Numbered from the stretch's first letter, positions 39,147 through 47,747 are shown. The stretch: 64,000 bases of DNA from Verrucomicrobiaceae bacterium (GCA_019694165.1 JAIBCL010000001.1:496001-560000); one strand, 5' to 3'. Program-made: numbers and translations. Notes: generated by a model from the letters alone, not told the origin.

Positions 39147-40055
39147 ATGAAACGACGCCGCTTTCTCCAGCACATCGCCGCCTCCTCCGCCGCCGCCCTG
39201 CCACACGTCACCAGCGCCGCGGCTCCTGCATGGAGGCTCAACTACATGCTCGCCTCGTCGATGTACGGCGGCTTGAAACTCGCCGACATCCTCCCCGAGG
39301 TGAAGAAGACCGGTGCCACGAGCATCGAACTCTGGCCGAAGAAATGGGGCACGCAGCGCGAGGAACTCGACGAGATCGGCCATGACCGCTTTGCCTCCAT
39401 GCTCAAGGAGCACGGCCTGGGCTTCGGCGGCACCACTCGCTACGACTTAGGGCCTTTCGGCCTCACCGACGAGATCACGATCATCAAGAAGCTCGGCGGC
39501 TCCATCATCGTCACCGGCGGCGCGGGCAACTACAAGCTCGAAGGCGATGCCCTGAAGGCCGAGGTGAAGGGCTTCGTCGAGAAGATGAAGCCGCACGCCG
39601 CGCTCGCCGCGGAGAACGGCATCACCATCGGCATCGAGAACCACATCAACAACATCATCGACACGCCGAACTCCCTGCTCTGGCTGGCCGATTTCACGCG
39701 CGACATGCCCGGCATCGGCATCGCCCTTGCGCCTTATCATCTGCCGCAGGACACCAAATGGCTGGCCGACATCATCACCCACTGCGACAAGAAGCTCACC
39801 CTCTTCTATGCCTGGGAGCACGGCATGGGCTGCATGAAGCCCATGCCGAAAGACGAAGAAGTCCAGCAGCTTCCCGGCCGCGGCAAGCTCGACTGGAAGC
39901 CGCTGCTTTCCGCCCTCAGACAGATCAACTTCACCGGCCCGACCGAGATCTTCATGCACCCCACGCCTCGCGGCATCCCCATCATGCCCACGCTGGCGGA
40001 ATCCACCGCCGAGATCGTACGTGCCCGCGAGTTTCTCGACAAGATCACCGTCTGA
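39147..40055 (+). CDS. Exported sugar phosphate isomerase/epimerase-like TIM barrel
   Basis: A 302-residue protein from ATG 39147, beginning with an Arg-rich export signal ('MKRRRFLQHIAASSAAALPH'), similar to twin-arginine signals. The body matches the AP endonuclease 2/xylose isomerase-like TIM barrel: 'EVKKTGATSIELWPKKWGTQ', 'NGITIGIENHINNIIDTPNS', 'GIGIALAPYHLPQD' and 'FTGPTEIFMHPTP'. Members isomerise or epimerise sugars or sugar derivatives and often use a divalent metal bound by Glu, Asp and His. The last strand has 'EIFMHP' where the metal Glu is expected. Such exported isomerase-like proteins are abundant in verrucomicrobia and planctomycetes. The substrate is unknown. A second, cytoplasmic family member is at 46932. 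Confidence 0.82.
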   Translation: MKRRRFLQHIAASSAAALPHVTSAAAPAWRLNYMLASSMYGGLKLADILPEVKKTGATSIELWPKKWGTQREELDEIGHDRFASMLKEHGLGFGGTTRYDLGPFGLTDEITIIKKLGGSIIVTGGAGNYKLEGDALKAEVKGFVEKMKPHAALAAENGITIGIENHINNIIDTPNSLLWLADFTRDMPGIGIALAPYHLPQDTKWLADIITHCDKKLTLFYAWEHGMGCMKPMPKDEEVQQLPGRGKLDWKPLLSALRQINFTGPTEIFMHPTPRGIPIMPTLAESTAEIVRAREFLDKITV

Positions 40056-40200
40056 ACATGCGCCGCGGCACCGCCCCCGGCAGCGGACACGCCATCCTCG
40101 TGCGCAACCTCAATCAAAACCGAGGCGCTCGCCCAAGCGCCGCCACCCGACACCAGTGATTTCACCCGGCTGCAATCCGAGTAACCGGCTGGCGGACATC

Positions 40201-41010
40201 ATGCGCGGTTTCACGCCGGGCCAGATGGCGGTGCTCTCCGTGTTGCTGGCACTTGGTGGAGCCATGCTCGCCACGTCCGCACGCCTGCTCATCGTGCCGG
40301 TCACGATCCCGGAGATAAATGCGCTGCTGCTGCCGGCCACGATGCTGGCCGCCACAGCGTCGTTCATCCACGGTTGGATCACATTCTCACTGCGCGGCGC
40401 GATCGTGTTTTTTGCGCTCTCGGCCGTGTGCGGATTGGTGGCCGAGATCGTGGGCGGCCGCCTCCCGGTCTTCGGCGCCACGTATGAGTATGCGCCTGGT
40501 CTGGGACCGCGGATTTTCGGCGTGGTGCCGGTCTTCGTGCCGCTGGCGTGGTTTTTCCTGTCCTTCCAGTCGCTCGCGGTGCTGCGTCCGCTCCTGCGAA
40601 GCCGCGCCATGCCCGCCGCGCTGCGCGCCGCAGCCTGTGCATCGCTGCTGACGGCATTCGATCTTCTGCTTGATCCGCTGGCCACCGCCCTGGGCCTGTG
40701 GCGCTGGGACGAAGCGGGCGCCTTGTTTGGCGTGCCCGCGCTCAACTCCGCCGGCTGGTTCGCCACCGGCCTCTGCATCTTCAGCCTCGTCTTCCGGTTG
40801 GTGAAGGCTCGCCCGCCGGAGCACCACACCGCGTTTGCCCGCGCAGTGGACATCCTGTCCGCGCTGATGACCGGACTCACCACACTCGTGCTCATCGGAG
40901 TCGCCATGCGCGTGATGCGGCCGTCGGCCTATCCAGCGATCATGCTGATCATGACCGTGCCGCCCTGGCTGGTCTGGATGAAACACCTGCTGATCAACCG
41001 TCGCCTTTGA
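40201..41010 (+). CDS. CruF-like carotenoid-biosynthesis membrane protein (DUF422)
   Basis: A 269-residue protein with about seven membrane helices. Its best-conserved segments are 'AEIVGGRLPVFGATYEYAPG', 'VVPVFVPLAWFFLSFQS', 'AFDLLLDPLATALGLWRWDE' and 'GVPALNSAGWF', which match the CruF/DUF422 family of carotenoid 1',2'-hydratases and relatives. In those enzymes Asp and Glu residues in these segments act on the terminal isoprene of a carotenoid. No other carotenoid gene is seen nearby, so the real substrate may be a different isoprenoid or lipid. The radical SAM gene follows after 19 bases and looks co-transcribed. Confidence 0.75.
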   Translation: MRGFTPGQMAVLSVLLALGGAMLATSARLLIVPVTIPEINALLLPATMLAATASFIHGWITFSLRGAIVFFALSAVCGLVAEIVGGRLPVFGATYEYAPGLGPRIFGVVPVFVPLAWFFLSFQSLAVLRPLLRSRAMPAALRAAACASLLTAFDLLLDPLATALGLWRWDEAGALFGVPALNSAGWFATGLCIFSLVFRLVKARPPEHHTAFARAVDILSALMTGLTTLVLIGVAMRVMRPSAYPAIMLIMTVPPWLVWMKHLLINRRL

Positions 41011-41029
41011 TTCACCGCACTCGTCAATC

Positions 41030-42526
41030 ATGCCCGCCATGCGCACATCCGGAGCGAGTCGCGTTCTCAAATCCACCACCAGCCGCTGCCCCGTCTGCAG
41101 GCTGTCCTGCGCGGCCACGGTGGAGGAGCGCGGCGGCAAGGTTTTCCTGAGCCGCACCTGCGCGACGCACGGCCCGTTCACAGCGTGCATCGCGAGCGAT
41201 GCGCGGTTTTACTGGCTGGCGAAAGGGAAGGACGAGAACCGCGAGGGAGCATGCTGCGCCGGCGGCGCATGCTGCGCGGCGGACGGCAAGAACGCCGGAA
41301 CGCTGGGACGGAACGCGGGAGGGCGCGGGGAGAATCCCATCGAGATGCTCTCGACATGCCTCGCACTCATCGAGATCGTGAACTCGTGCAATCTCGCGTG
41401 CCCGACGTGCTACGCGGACTCGCCGCCAAACCGGCCGCTCGTGGCCGATGCGATTGAACAAACGGACGGCGTAGATCAGCCGTCAGCGCACGCGAGCACC
41501 CGCGTTTCCGGCGTGGTGCCCGCCGACGACATCAAACGCCGCGTGGACGACGTGATCGCGCGGAAGGGCCGGATCGAAATCCTCCAGTTCTCCGGCGGCG
41601 AGCCCACGCTGCACCCTGATCTCATCGATCTGTGCCGCTGGGCGAAACATCACGAACACATCGACTTCCTGCTGCTGAACACGAACGGCGTGCGCCTGGC
41701 GAAGGAGCCGGAGCTTTGCGCGCAGCTTGGCGGCGTTTTCAGGGACGGCGGCATGCAGATTTATCTGCAGTTCGACGGTGTGCAGGAGGCCGGCCAGCGG
41801 TCCCTCCGCGGCGCCGATCTGCGCGCGATGCGCGAGAAGGCCATTGCCCGGCTCGCGGCGGCAGGCATCCCGGTCACGCTCGCGATGACCGTCACGCGCG
41901 AGAACCTGCCGCACCTCTGGAGTGCGGTGGAGTTTGGACTGAAGAATCCGGCCGTTCACGGCATCACTTTCCAGCCGGAGTTTCTCAGCGGGCGGAATGC
42001 AGCGCATGACGGCGCCTCGAAACGCTCGATGGTCACATGCGGAAACCCTTTTCAGAAAGCGGCGCATGAGTGCCCGGAACGGCTCAACACCGCGGACATC
42101 ATCCTCGGCGCAGTGGAGCAGTCGGGCGGGCAGTTGCGCTTCGAGGACTTCACTCCCCTGCCCTGCGGCGACCCGAACTGCGCCACCATCGGCTACCTCA
42201 TCCGTCAGGCAGGCCGTGTGTGGCATGTGAGCGACTTCCTCGATTTCACGAAGCTGCAGGGTTTCCTGCACGACAAGGTCCACTACACCCTGGCGGATCT
42301 CGCCCGGTGCGGCTGCGAGAACACTGAACTCGGCGAGCTGCTCAAGACGCTGGAACACACACGCAGCATGGCCTTCCGCATCATGGTGAAGCCCTTCATG
42401 GACGCGTGGACCTGGGACGAAGACCGCATCGACCGCTGCTGCACGCATGTGATCAGGCCCGACGGAAAGCTCGACTCCTTCTGCCGCTACTACTCGGGCT
42501 TTCCCGACGCATCGCCCTCATGCTGA
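41030..42526 (+). CDS. Radical SAM protein of the MJ0619/Tes-like type
   Basis: A 498-residue protein (a second ATG at 41039 is equally possible). An N-terminal zinc-ribbon-like part ('SRCPVCRLSCAATVEERGGK', 'CATHG') is followed by the radical SAM motif 'SCNLACPTCYADS', whose three Cys bind the 4Fe-4S cluster, and 'ILQFSGGEPTLHPDLIDLC' (SAM-binding GGE). C-terminal Cys-rich segments ('CGDPNCATIGYL', 'LARCGCENTE', 'RIDRCCTHVIRPDGKLDSFC') suggest extra clusters. The layout fits the MJ0619-type family, which includes tetraether synthase Tes and pterin methylases. A Cys-rich insertion 'GACCAGGACCAADG' before the radical SAM core is odd. A role in lipid tail modification is inferred from the neighbours: a CruF-like protein before and an Lgt-like protein 94 bases after. 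Confidence 0.8.
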   Translation: MPAMRTSGASRVLKSTTSRCPVCRLSCAATVEERGGKVFLSRTCATHGPFTACIASDARFYWLAKGKDENREGACCAGGACCAADGKNAGTLGRNAGGRGENPIEMLSTCLALIEIVNSCNLACPTCYADSPPNRPLVADAIEQTDGVDQPSAHASTRVSGVVPADDIKRRVDDVIARKGRIEILQFSGGEPTLHPDLIDLCRWAKHHEHIDFLLLNTNGVRLAKEPELCAQLGGVFRDGGMQIYLQFDGVQEAGQRSLRGADLRAMREKAIARLAAAGIPVTLAMTVTRENLPHLWSAVEFGLKNPAVHGITFQPEFLSGRNAAHDGASKRSMVTCGNPFQKAAHECPERLNTADIILGAVEQSGGQLRFEDFTPLPCGDPNCATIGYLIRQAGRVWHVSDFLDFTKLQGFLHDKVHYTLADLARCGCENTELGELLKTLEHTRSMAFRIMVKPFMDAWTWDEDRIDRCCTHVIRPDGKLDSFCRYYSGFPDASPSC

Positions 42527-42620
42527 CATGGGCGCAAAGAAACCCTGCGGGAGCAAGGATGCCCCGGACTGAAACGGCCTTGAATCCTCCGCACCTTTTC
42601 GCCGTGATGCCAAAGCCTGC

Positions 42621-43352
42621 ATGCACGAACTGATCCCACAAACCGGAGGCGCGTATGCGGTCCTCATGCTGACGGGGATTGCGGTGAGCGCGGCGTACTG
42701 GTTTCGCCGCGGCCGGCACGATCCGGCGCTGCTCGTCATTTACATCGGTGCGCTTGGCGGTGCGTTTGCCGGCGCAAAGCTGGCCTACGTCTTCGCCGAG
42801 ATCGCGTCCGACTGGAACCGGCCTGATTTCTGGCTGCGGCTGGCCACGGGCAAGTCCATCGTCGGCGGCCTGCTCGGCGGCTACGCAGGCGTGGAGGCGA
42901 TGAAGAAGCTGGTCGGACACGAAAAATCCACGGGCGATGCCTTTGCCCTGATCCTGCCCGTGGCCCTGCTGCTCGGGCGCGCGGGCTGCTGGCTGCACGG
43001 GTGCTGTCTCGGAAGAAGCGTGCCGGCGGATTTCCCCCTCACGCTGCGTGACGCCGAGGGCGTCACCCGCTGGCCCGCGGTGCCGGTGGAGATGGCATTC
43101 CTCGCCGTGATGTTTGCACTCATGGCGTTCTGGAAATGGAGCGGTCGCCATCGCGACCGGCTGTTCTTCATCTTCCTGGCCGCCTATGGCGCCTTTCGCT
43201 TCACACACGAGTGGCTGCGGGACACTCCGAAGTGGGCCGGCGTGGCGAGCGGCTATCAGGTCCTCTCCGCCGGGATGACGGTGCTGGGCGCGGTCATGTT
43301 CGTGCGCCGGGGACGTCGGACGCGCGCCTTGCCCGGGCGGCCCCAGGACTGA
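42621..43352 (+). CDS. Divergent prolipoprotein-diacylglyceryl-transferase-like membrane protein
   Basis: A 243-residue protein with about seven membrane helices and the Lgt layout: 'GKSIVGGLLGGYAGVEAMKK' (the Gly-rich Lgt segment) and 'AYGAFRFTHEWLRDTP' with the conserved Arg and Glu. The Lgt signature 'G-R-x-G-N-x-x-N-x-E' is replaced by 'GRAGCWLHGCCLG', with Cys where Asn and Glu should be. Residues important for diacylglyceryl transfer are therefore missing or changed. It is more likely a paralogous transferase, acting on another lipid, than the essential lipoprotein enzyme. It is in line with the radical SAM gene and converges with the PP2C gene, six bases away. Confidence 0.75.
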   Translation: MHELIPQTGGAYAVLMLTGIAVSAAYWFRRGRHDPALLVIYIGALGGAFAGAKLAYVFAEIASDWNRPDFWLRLATGKSIVGGLLGGYAGVEAMKKLVGHEKSTGDAFALILPVALLLGRAGCWLHGCCLGRSVPADFPLTLRDAEGVTRWPAVPVEMAFLAVMFALMAFWKWSGRHRDRLFFIFLAAYGAFRFTHEWLRDTPKWAGVASGYQVLSAGMTVLGAVMFVRRGRRTRALPGRPQD

Positions 43353-43358
43353 CTCAGA

Positions 43359-44198
43359 CTACTTTCCCAGTTCCACCACCACCGCCGTCGTGTTGTCGCG
43401 TCCTGAATGCTCGACGGCAGACTCCACCAGAAGCTGCGCCGCGGAGCGCTTCGCGACATCGCGGCGCTTCTTGCGGACAAGCTCTTCAAGCGCGTGGTCC
43501 CAGAGGCCATCGACAAGACCGTCCGTGCAGAGCAGAAACCGGTCGCCGGGCTGGCAGCCCACCGCGCCGACCTGCGGATCGGTGAACTGATGGCCTGCAC
43601 CGAGCGCCTTGGAGAGGATGTTCTTGCGCGGATGCGTGCGCTGCTCACGCTCGTTGATCTTGCCGTTGCGGCGCAGCCAGCCGACGTGGCTGTCATCTTC
43701 CGAAACCTGGCGGATGCCGCCCTCGGCGGGCAGGTAGTACAGCCGGCTGTCGCCGATGTGGGCGAAGTAGAGCCAGCCGGGCGTGAACCACGCGAGCGTG
43801 AGCGTGGCACCCATGCCGGCGCACTCGTCGTAGCTCTCCCCCAGCTTCGTCAGCTCCGCATGCACATGGGTGAAGATGTCCGTGAGAATGTCGGCAAAGC
43901 CCGAGGATATGCCCTGCGCCGACGCTCCAAAGCTGCGCGGCAGCAACCGCATGATTTTCTCCGTGGCTATCTTGCTGGCGAACTCACCGGACTTCTCCCC
44001 TCCCATGCCGTCGCTCACGGCGAAGACAAAGTCGGCGTTTTCCATGGACGCCTCGCCGATCTTGCCGAGGTAGCGCACTTCGCGCGCGTCGAAGGTGAGC
44101 GCGAGGAATGAGTCCTCGTTGTTCTTGCGCACAGTGCCGGGATGCGTCATGCCGGACCAGGTGATCTTCGTTGGGATGCCGCCGCCGTTTTCCATCAT
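43359..44198 (-). CDS. PP2C-family Ser/Thr protein phosphatase
   Basis: A 279-residue protein with the PP2C motifs in order: 'TVRKNNEDSFLAL' (metal Asp), 'FVFAVSDGMGGEKSGEFAS' (catalytic metal site), 'MGATLTLAWF', 'LYFAHIGDSRLYYL', 'LLCTDGLVDGL' and 'GRDNTTAVVV' with the final Asp. It is a stand-alone soluble catalytic domain that dephosphorylates Ser/Thr. It starts at ATG 44198, overlapping the stop of the mini-kinase gene (ATGA), so the two are translated together and form a kinase/phosphatase pair. It could also reset the phospho-signal read by the FHA regulator 5 kb away. Confidence 0.92.
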   Translation of the reverse strand: MMENGGGIPTKITWSGMTHPGTVRKNNEDSFLALTFDAREVRYLGKIGEASMENADFVFAVSDGMGGEKSGEFASKIATEKIMRLLPRSFGASAQGISSGFADILTDIFTHVHAELTKLGESYDECAGMGATLTLAWFTPGWLYFAHIGDSRLYYLPAEGGIRQVSEDDSHVGWLRRNGKINEREQRTHPRKNILSKALGAGHQFTDPQVGAVGCQPGDRFLLCTDGLVDGLWDHALEELVRKKRRDVAKRSAAQLLVESAVEHSGRDNTTAVVVELGK

Positions 44199-44608
44199 CG
44201 CTCCATTCCGATCTCCGGTTTCAGTCCGATGTTTTCCTTGATGAGCGTCGCGAACTCGAAGTCGATGATGCAGAAGCGGCCGTCGCTCGCACGGTAGGTG
44301 ATGTTGCGCATGAAGGGGTCCTCATGCCGCACACCGTAGGTCTCCAGTTCAGCGTACAACTCCTTCATGCGCTGCTCGCCGAGGTGGTCCACGCGCGCGC
44401 CACAGTTCGTGGTCACCATCTTCAGATTCTCCGGCTCGAGTTCCAGCACGCGCGGCACGAAGGAGCAGCCCTTCTCCTCAAGGAACTTCAAAACGCGCAC
44501 CTCGTTCTCGAAGCGATCCTTCGCGTGATGACCGCGGAAGGTCTTGTGGACCCGCCCGTCGTACCCGATGCGGACCAGTGCCCGCGGAGTGTCTTTGGCT
44601 TCACGCAT
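44195..44608 (-). CDS. Mini protein-kinase-like protein paired with the PP2C phosphatase
   Basis: A 137-residue protein from ATG 44608 with GGAG about 12 bases upstream; an earlier in-frame start at 44689 is unlikely. Despite its size it has kinase-like marks: 'RVHKTFRGHHAKDRFENEVR' (candidate nucleotide-binding Lys and the helix-C Glu), 'VRHEDPFMRNITYR' matching the catalytic loop H-x-D-x-x-x-x-N, and 'FCIIDFEFATLI' matching the metal-binding D-F-G/E. Most of the usual C-lobe is absent, so it is about half the size of normal Hanks kinases, more like the RIO/lipopolysaccharide kinase type. The coupling to PP2C suggests that they act on one substrate. Confidence 0.7.
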   Translation of the reverse strand: MREAKDTPRALVRIGYDGRVHKTFRGHHAKDRFENEVRVLKFLEEKGCSFVPRVLELEPENLKMVTTNCGARVDHLGEQRMKELYAELETYGVRHEDPFMRNITYRASDGRFCIIDFEFATLIKENIGLKPEIGMER

Positions 44609-44744
44609 GTAAGAGAAGCTCCATCGTGTCATCCGCCACGCCGCGGGGCAAGGGGGAAACCGTGTCTGATATTGCGCGGCGGAGGGCACATCACGCGTGG
44701 TCAGCGTGGAAGTGATGCGTCCGACACGCGCAGAAACGCGGTCC

Positions 44745-44772
44745 TTGACCGCTGTAGTCCCGAACGTAGGCT
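44745..44772 (+). promoter_or_regulatory. Promoter TTGACC-N16-TAGGCT
   Basis: TTGACC (44745-44750) and TAGGCT (44767-44772) with 16 bases between, the same -35 and spacing as the promoter at 14912. The downstream gene at 44798 has a proper leader with a Shine-Dalgarno AGAAGGAA ending eight bases before its ATG. Confidence 0.5.
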
Positions 44773-44797
44773 CAACGCCGCCAGAAGGAATCTCACC

Positions 44798-45001
44798 ATG
44801 AGCACGAAACGAGCAAGACCAGGAACGAGGCAGGCGTCAAGCGCGGGCAGCCGGACGAAGAAGGTGGAGGCCACCATTTCCGACGTGGTAACCAAGCGGA
44901 GAAGCGGGCCGGCATCTTCCAGCGAGGTGGAGGCTGCTGCAGTCATGGGCAAGACCATCTCGATGGACCAGTTTCTCTCGAAGATCGGCTGGAAAAAGTG
45001 A
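44798..45001 (+). CDS. Small basic protein with good promoter and ribosome site
   Basis: A 67-residue ORF: 'MSTKRARPGTRQASSAGSRT' then 'KKVEATISDVVTKRRSGPAS' and a C-terminal 'GKTISMDQFLSKIGWKK'. The N-terminal half is Lys/Arg/Ser-rich and probably disordered, the end helical. AGAAGGAA lies just before the ATG and a TTGACC/TAGGCT promoter 25 bases further up, so it is probably real. No family is recognised. The S41 peptidase gene starts 51 bases later on the same strand and they may share a transcript. Confidence 0.6.
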   Translation: MSTKRARPGTRQASSAGSRTKKVEATISDVVTKRRSGPASSSEVEAAAVMGKTISMDQFLSKIGWKK

Positions 45002-45052
45002 TCTCCTGCAGTCGTGGGCCGGAATGTGCAGCAGTAGATCGGGAAAGCAGCC

Positions 45053-46891
45053 ATGCCAGTGAAGCAACCAAAGGCCGCCACTCCATTGAACGAGGAAGAG
45101 CGCCGGAAGATCGTCAACGCGGCGCTGGCGTTGATCGAGCAGGTGTATGTGCATCTTCCGCTGAAGCGAGCGATGCATGCCATCAACCCTGCGCAGCGTC
45201 TGCGCCTGCTGGCACAGCAGTGCGGAGGCATGTCCGAGCGGGAGTTTCACAATGAAATGCTTTCCATCTTCCTGCGGCTGCGTGATCTGCACACGAACTA
45301 CATCCTGCCCAGGCCCTACCGCGACTACACGGCCTATCTGCCATTCCGCCTCGGGCAATTTCACGACAACGGTGAACGCAAGTATGTCGTGACGCAGGTC
45401 TTCCGAAAGCTGGTGGCAGACAACGAAGAAGACAAGGCTTTCAAGCCCGGGGTGATCGTCACGCACTGGAATGGCATTCCCATCGACCGTGCCGTTGACA
45501 TCAACGCGGACCGCGAGGCCGGCAGCAATGCGGCGGCACGGCACGCACGCGGTCTGGAATCCCTGACGCTGCGCTGGATGGGCATGTCCCTGCCGCCCGA
45601 TGAAGAGTGGGTGGAGGTGACCTATCATGACGCGCAGCCGCCGGGCACGCCACGGTCGGTGAAACTGGGATGGAAGTTTTATGGCAGCAAGGCGGCGGAG
45701 AAGGACGTGGGCACCGCCGGCGGCGCACGGGCCACGATGCTCGGCCTCGACAAGCGGGCGGAGGTGGAGCGGCGAGTGCGCTCGTGGGTCTTCCGCACCG
45801 CCGAGCGCGATCTCTCCATCGAGGCAAAGCCAGGCCCCACGCTCGAAACATCCACTCCCGACGTCTTTCCCCGCTGCGGCAATGTGAAGACGCCGTCAGG
45901 CCAGTTTGGCTACATCCGCATCGCCACCTTCAGCGTGCCGGACGATCAGGCGTTCGTTCGCGAATTTGTCCGGCTCACGCGCCGGCTCAGCCAGCGCGGA
46001 CTGATCATCGACGTACGCGGAAATCCGGGCGGACGTGTTCCGGCAGGCGAGCGCCTGCTCCAATGCCTGACGCCCCGGCGCATCGAGCCGGAGCAGTTTC
46101 ATTTCATCAATTCCCCATCCACGCTGCGGATCGCGGCGAACGACGGTTTCCAGGCATGGCGCGCCTCCATCGAGCAGGCCACGGCGATCGGCACGGAATT
46201 CTCCGCCGGCCATCCGCTGCTGCCCGTGGCGGCCTACAACGACATCGGCCAGACCTACCAGGGTCCCGTCGTGCTCATCACCGATGCGCTGTGCTACAGC
46301 ACCACGGACATCTTTGCCGCCGGCTTCCAGGATCATGAGATCGGCGTCATCATCGGCGTGGGAGAGAACACGGGCGCGGGCGGCGCGAACGTATGGGACT
46401 ACGGCTTGCTGCGCGAGTTTCTCCCGGGTTCGAATTCCCTGTTCCCGCCGCTGCCGCGCGGTGCGGACTTCCGCGTGGCGGTGCGGCGCACCACGCGCGT
46501 GCTCGCTCGCTCTGGCACGCCGCTGGAGGACCTCGGTGTAAGGCCGGATGAGCTTCATCTCATGACGCGGCGCGACGTGTTGCATGGCAATGTCGATCTG
46601 ATCAATCGCGCCGCCGAAATCCTCGCGCAAAAACCCGGCCAACGTCTCACGGCCAAGGTGGTGAAAGGCCGGGTCGGCTCGCCCGCCACCGTCATACTTG
46701 ACGCGGAGAACATCGACCGGGTGGATGTCCACGTAAACGAGCGGCCTCTGACATCGCTGGACGTGCCGCTGTCGATGCGAGCACGCCGGATCAAGATCGC
46801 CCGCCCCGATCGCGCGCGCGGGCGCAACGTCGTGGAACTGCGCGGATACCGCGGCGGCAAGCTCGTGGCAGCCACTCGTGTGCGCTGCTGA
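45053..46891 (+). CDS. S41-family serine peptidase (C-terminal-processing type), cytoplasmic
   Basis: A 612-residue protein without a signal peptide. Residues about 20-200 form a helical/strand N-terminal region; a PDZ-like part is not clearly seen. The S41 core (about 280-470) includes 'GYIRIATFSVPDDQAFVREF', 'GLIIDVRGNPGG' (conserved strand-Gly segment), 'GPVVLITDALCYSTTDIFAA' with the Ser nucleophile in 'CYST', and 'GVIIGVGENTGAGG'. The C-terminal 110 residues form an extra beta domain ('ATVILDAENIDRVDVHVNER'). Such tail-specific peptidases cleave C-terminal ends of target proteins. The lack of an export signal is unusual for the family. A Shine-Dalgarno-like GGGAAAG is before ATG 45053. 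Confidence 0.82.
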   Translation: MPVKQPKAATPLNEEERRKIVNAALALIEQVYVHLPLKRAMHAINPAQRLRLLAQQCGGMSEREFHNEMLSIFLRLRDLHTNYILPRPYRDYTAYLPFRLGQFHDNGERKYVVTQVFRKLVADNEEDKAFKPGVIVTHWNGIPIDRAVDINADREAGSNAAARHARGLESLTLRWMGMSLPPDEEWVEVTYHDAQPPGTPRSVKLGWKFYGSKAAEKDVGTAGGARATMLGLDKRAEVERRVRSWVFRTAERDLSIEAKPGPTLETSTPDVFPRCGNVKTPSGQFGYIRIATFSVPDDQAFVREFVRLTRRLSQRGLIIDVRGNPGGRVPAGERLLQCLTPRRIEPEQFHFINSPSTLRIAANDGFQAWRASIEQATAIGTEFSAGHPLLPVAAYNDIGQTYQGPVVLITDALCYSTTDIFAAGFQDHEIGVIIGVGENTGAGGANVWDYGLLREFLPGSNSLFPPLPRGADFRVAVRRTTRVLARSGTPLEDLGVRPDELHLMTRRDVLHGNVDLINRAAEILAQKPGQRLTAKVVKGRVGSPATVILDAENIDRVDVHVNERPLTSLDVPLSMRARRIKIARPDRARGRNVVELRGYRGGKLVAATRVRC

Positions 46892-46931
46892 GGTGTCAGG
46901 CGTTCCAACAAGCCGGCACGAAAACATCGTG

Positions 46932-47747
46932 TCACACAGCGAGCTGCGCCTTCAAATACTCGATGCTCTTCCGCGCGATGGTTTCTGGTCCGGGTGAATA
47001 GTCGAAGACTTCCACCGAGAGGTAGCCGTCGTATTTCACCTCGCGCAGCGCGGCGATGATGGGTTCGTATTTCACCTCGCCCATGCCGGGGCCGAGGAGG
47101 TTCGGGTCGTTCGCGTGGAAGTGGACGAACCACTCCTTGCTTTCACGAATGATGTCCGGGATCGGCTTGGATTCGTCGCTCATCGCCTTCACGTCGAGGT
47201 GCAGCTTGCACGCCGGGTGATCGACCATTTTGCACAAGCGGACGGTTTCCTCGGCGCTGTTCAGGAAATTCGTCTCCTTCCGGCCGAGTGGTTCGATGGC
47301 AAGGGTCACGCCGTATTGTCCTGCCGTCTCGGCGACTTCGTGCAGCGTGTCGGCTGCGCGCTTGAAGGCGTCGTCGTAGCTCCACTCGGGCAGTGTGTTG
47401 CGTGCCTTCGGGCTGCCCCAGACCATGATGCGGCCGCCTGTGGTGGCGCAGATGCGGACCATCCGCCGCGCAAATTTCACCGTCTCACGCCGCACGAGGG
47501 CGTCGGGCGTGGTGATGTGAAACCAAGTCGGCTTCGTCAGCAGCCAGTGCAGGCCGAGAATCTCAAGCCCGTGCGCTTTCGCTTTTGCACAGAGCGATAG
47601 CGCATCGGCATCGGTGAGATCGCGCGGATCGTCGGCCAGGGTGAAGGGTGCCAGTTCCAGCGCGTGGTAGCCGGCCGCAGCCGCGTCCTCACAAGTTTTG
47701 TCGAATGTCCAGCCCTGGTAGGTCTCGTTGCAGATGGCAAATTTCAT
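46932..47747 (-). CDS. Sugar phosphate isomerase/epimerase (TIM barrel)
   Basis: A 271-residue cytoplasmic protein from ATG 47747 ('MKFAICNETYQGWTFDKTCE'). It has the full xylose-isomerase-like barrel: 'GYHALELAPFTLADDPRDLT', 'GLEILGLHWLL', 'YGVTLAIEPLGRKETNFLNS' (metal Glu), 'LHLDVKAMSDESKPIPDIIR' (metal Asp), 'FVHFHANDPNLLGPGMGEVK' (metal His) and 'YDGYLSVEVFDYSPGPET' (last metal Glu). The usual role is isomerisation or epimerisation of a ketose, keto-acid or inositol derivative. The divergent neighbour is a DAO-type oxidase 233 bases away, which may act in the same pathway. ATG 47747 is chosen because family homology begins there. Confidence 0.88.
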   Translation of the reverse strand: MKFAICNETYQGWTFDKTCEDAAAAGYHALELAPFTLADDPRDLTDADALSLCAKAKAHGLEILGLHWLLTKPTWFHITTPDALVRRETVKFARRMVRICATTGGRIMVWGSPKARNTLPEWSYDDAFKRAADTLHEVAETAGQYGVTLAIEPLGRKETNFLNSAEETVRLCKMVDHPACKLHLDVKAMSDESKPIPDIIRESKEWFVHFHANDPNLLGPGMGEVKYEPIIAALREVKYDGYLSVEVFDYSPGPETIARKSIEYLKAQLAV

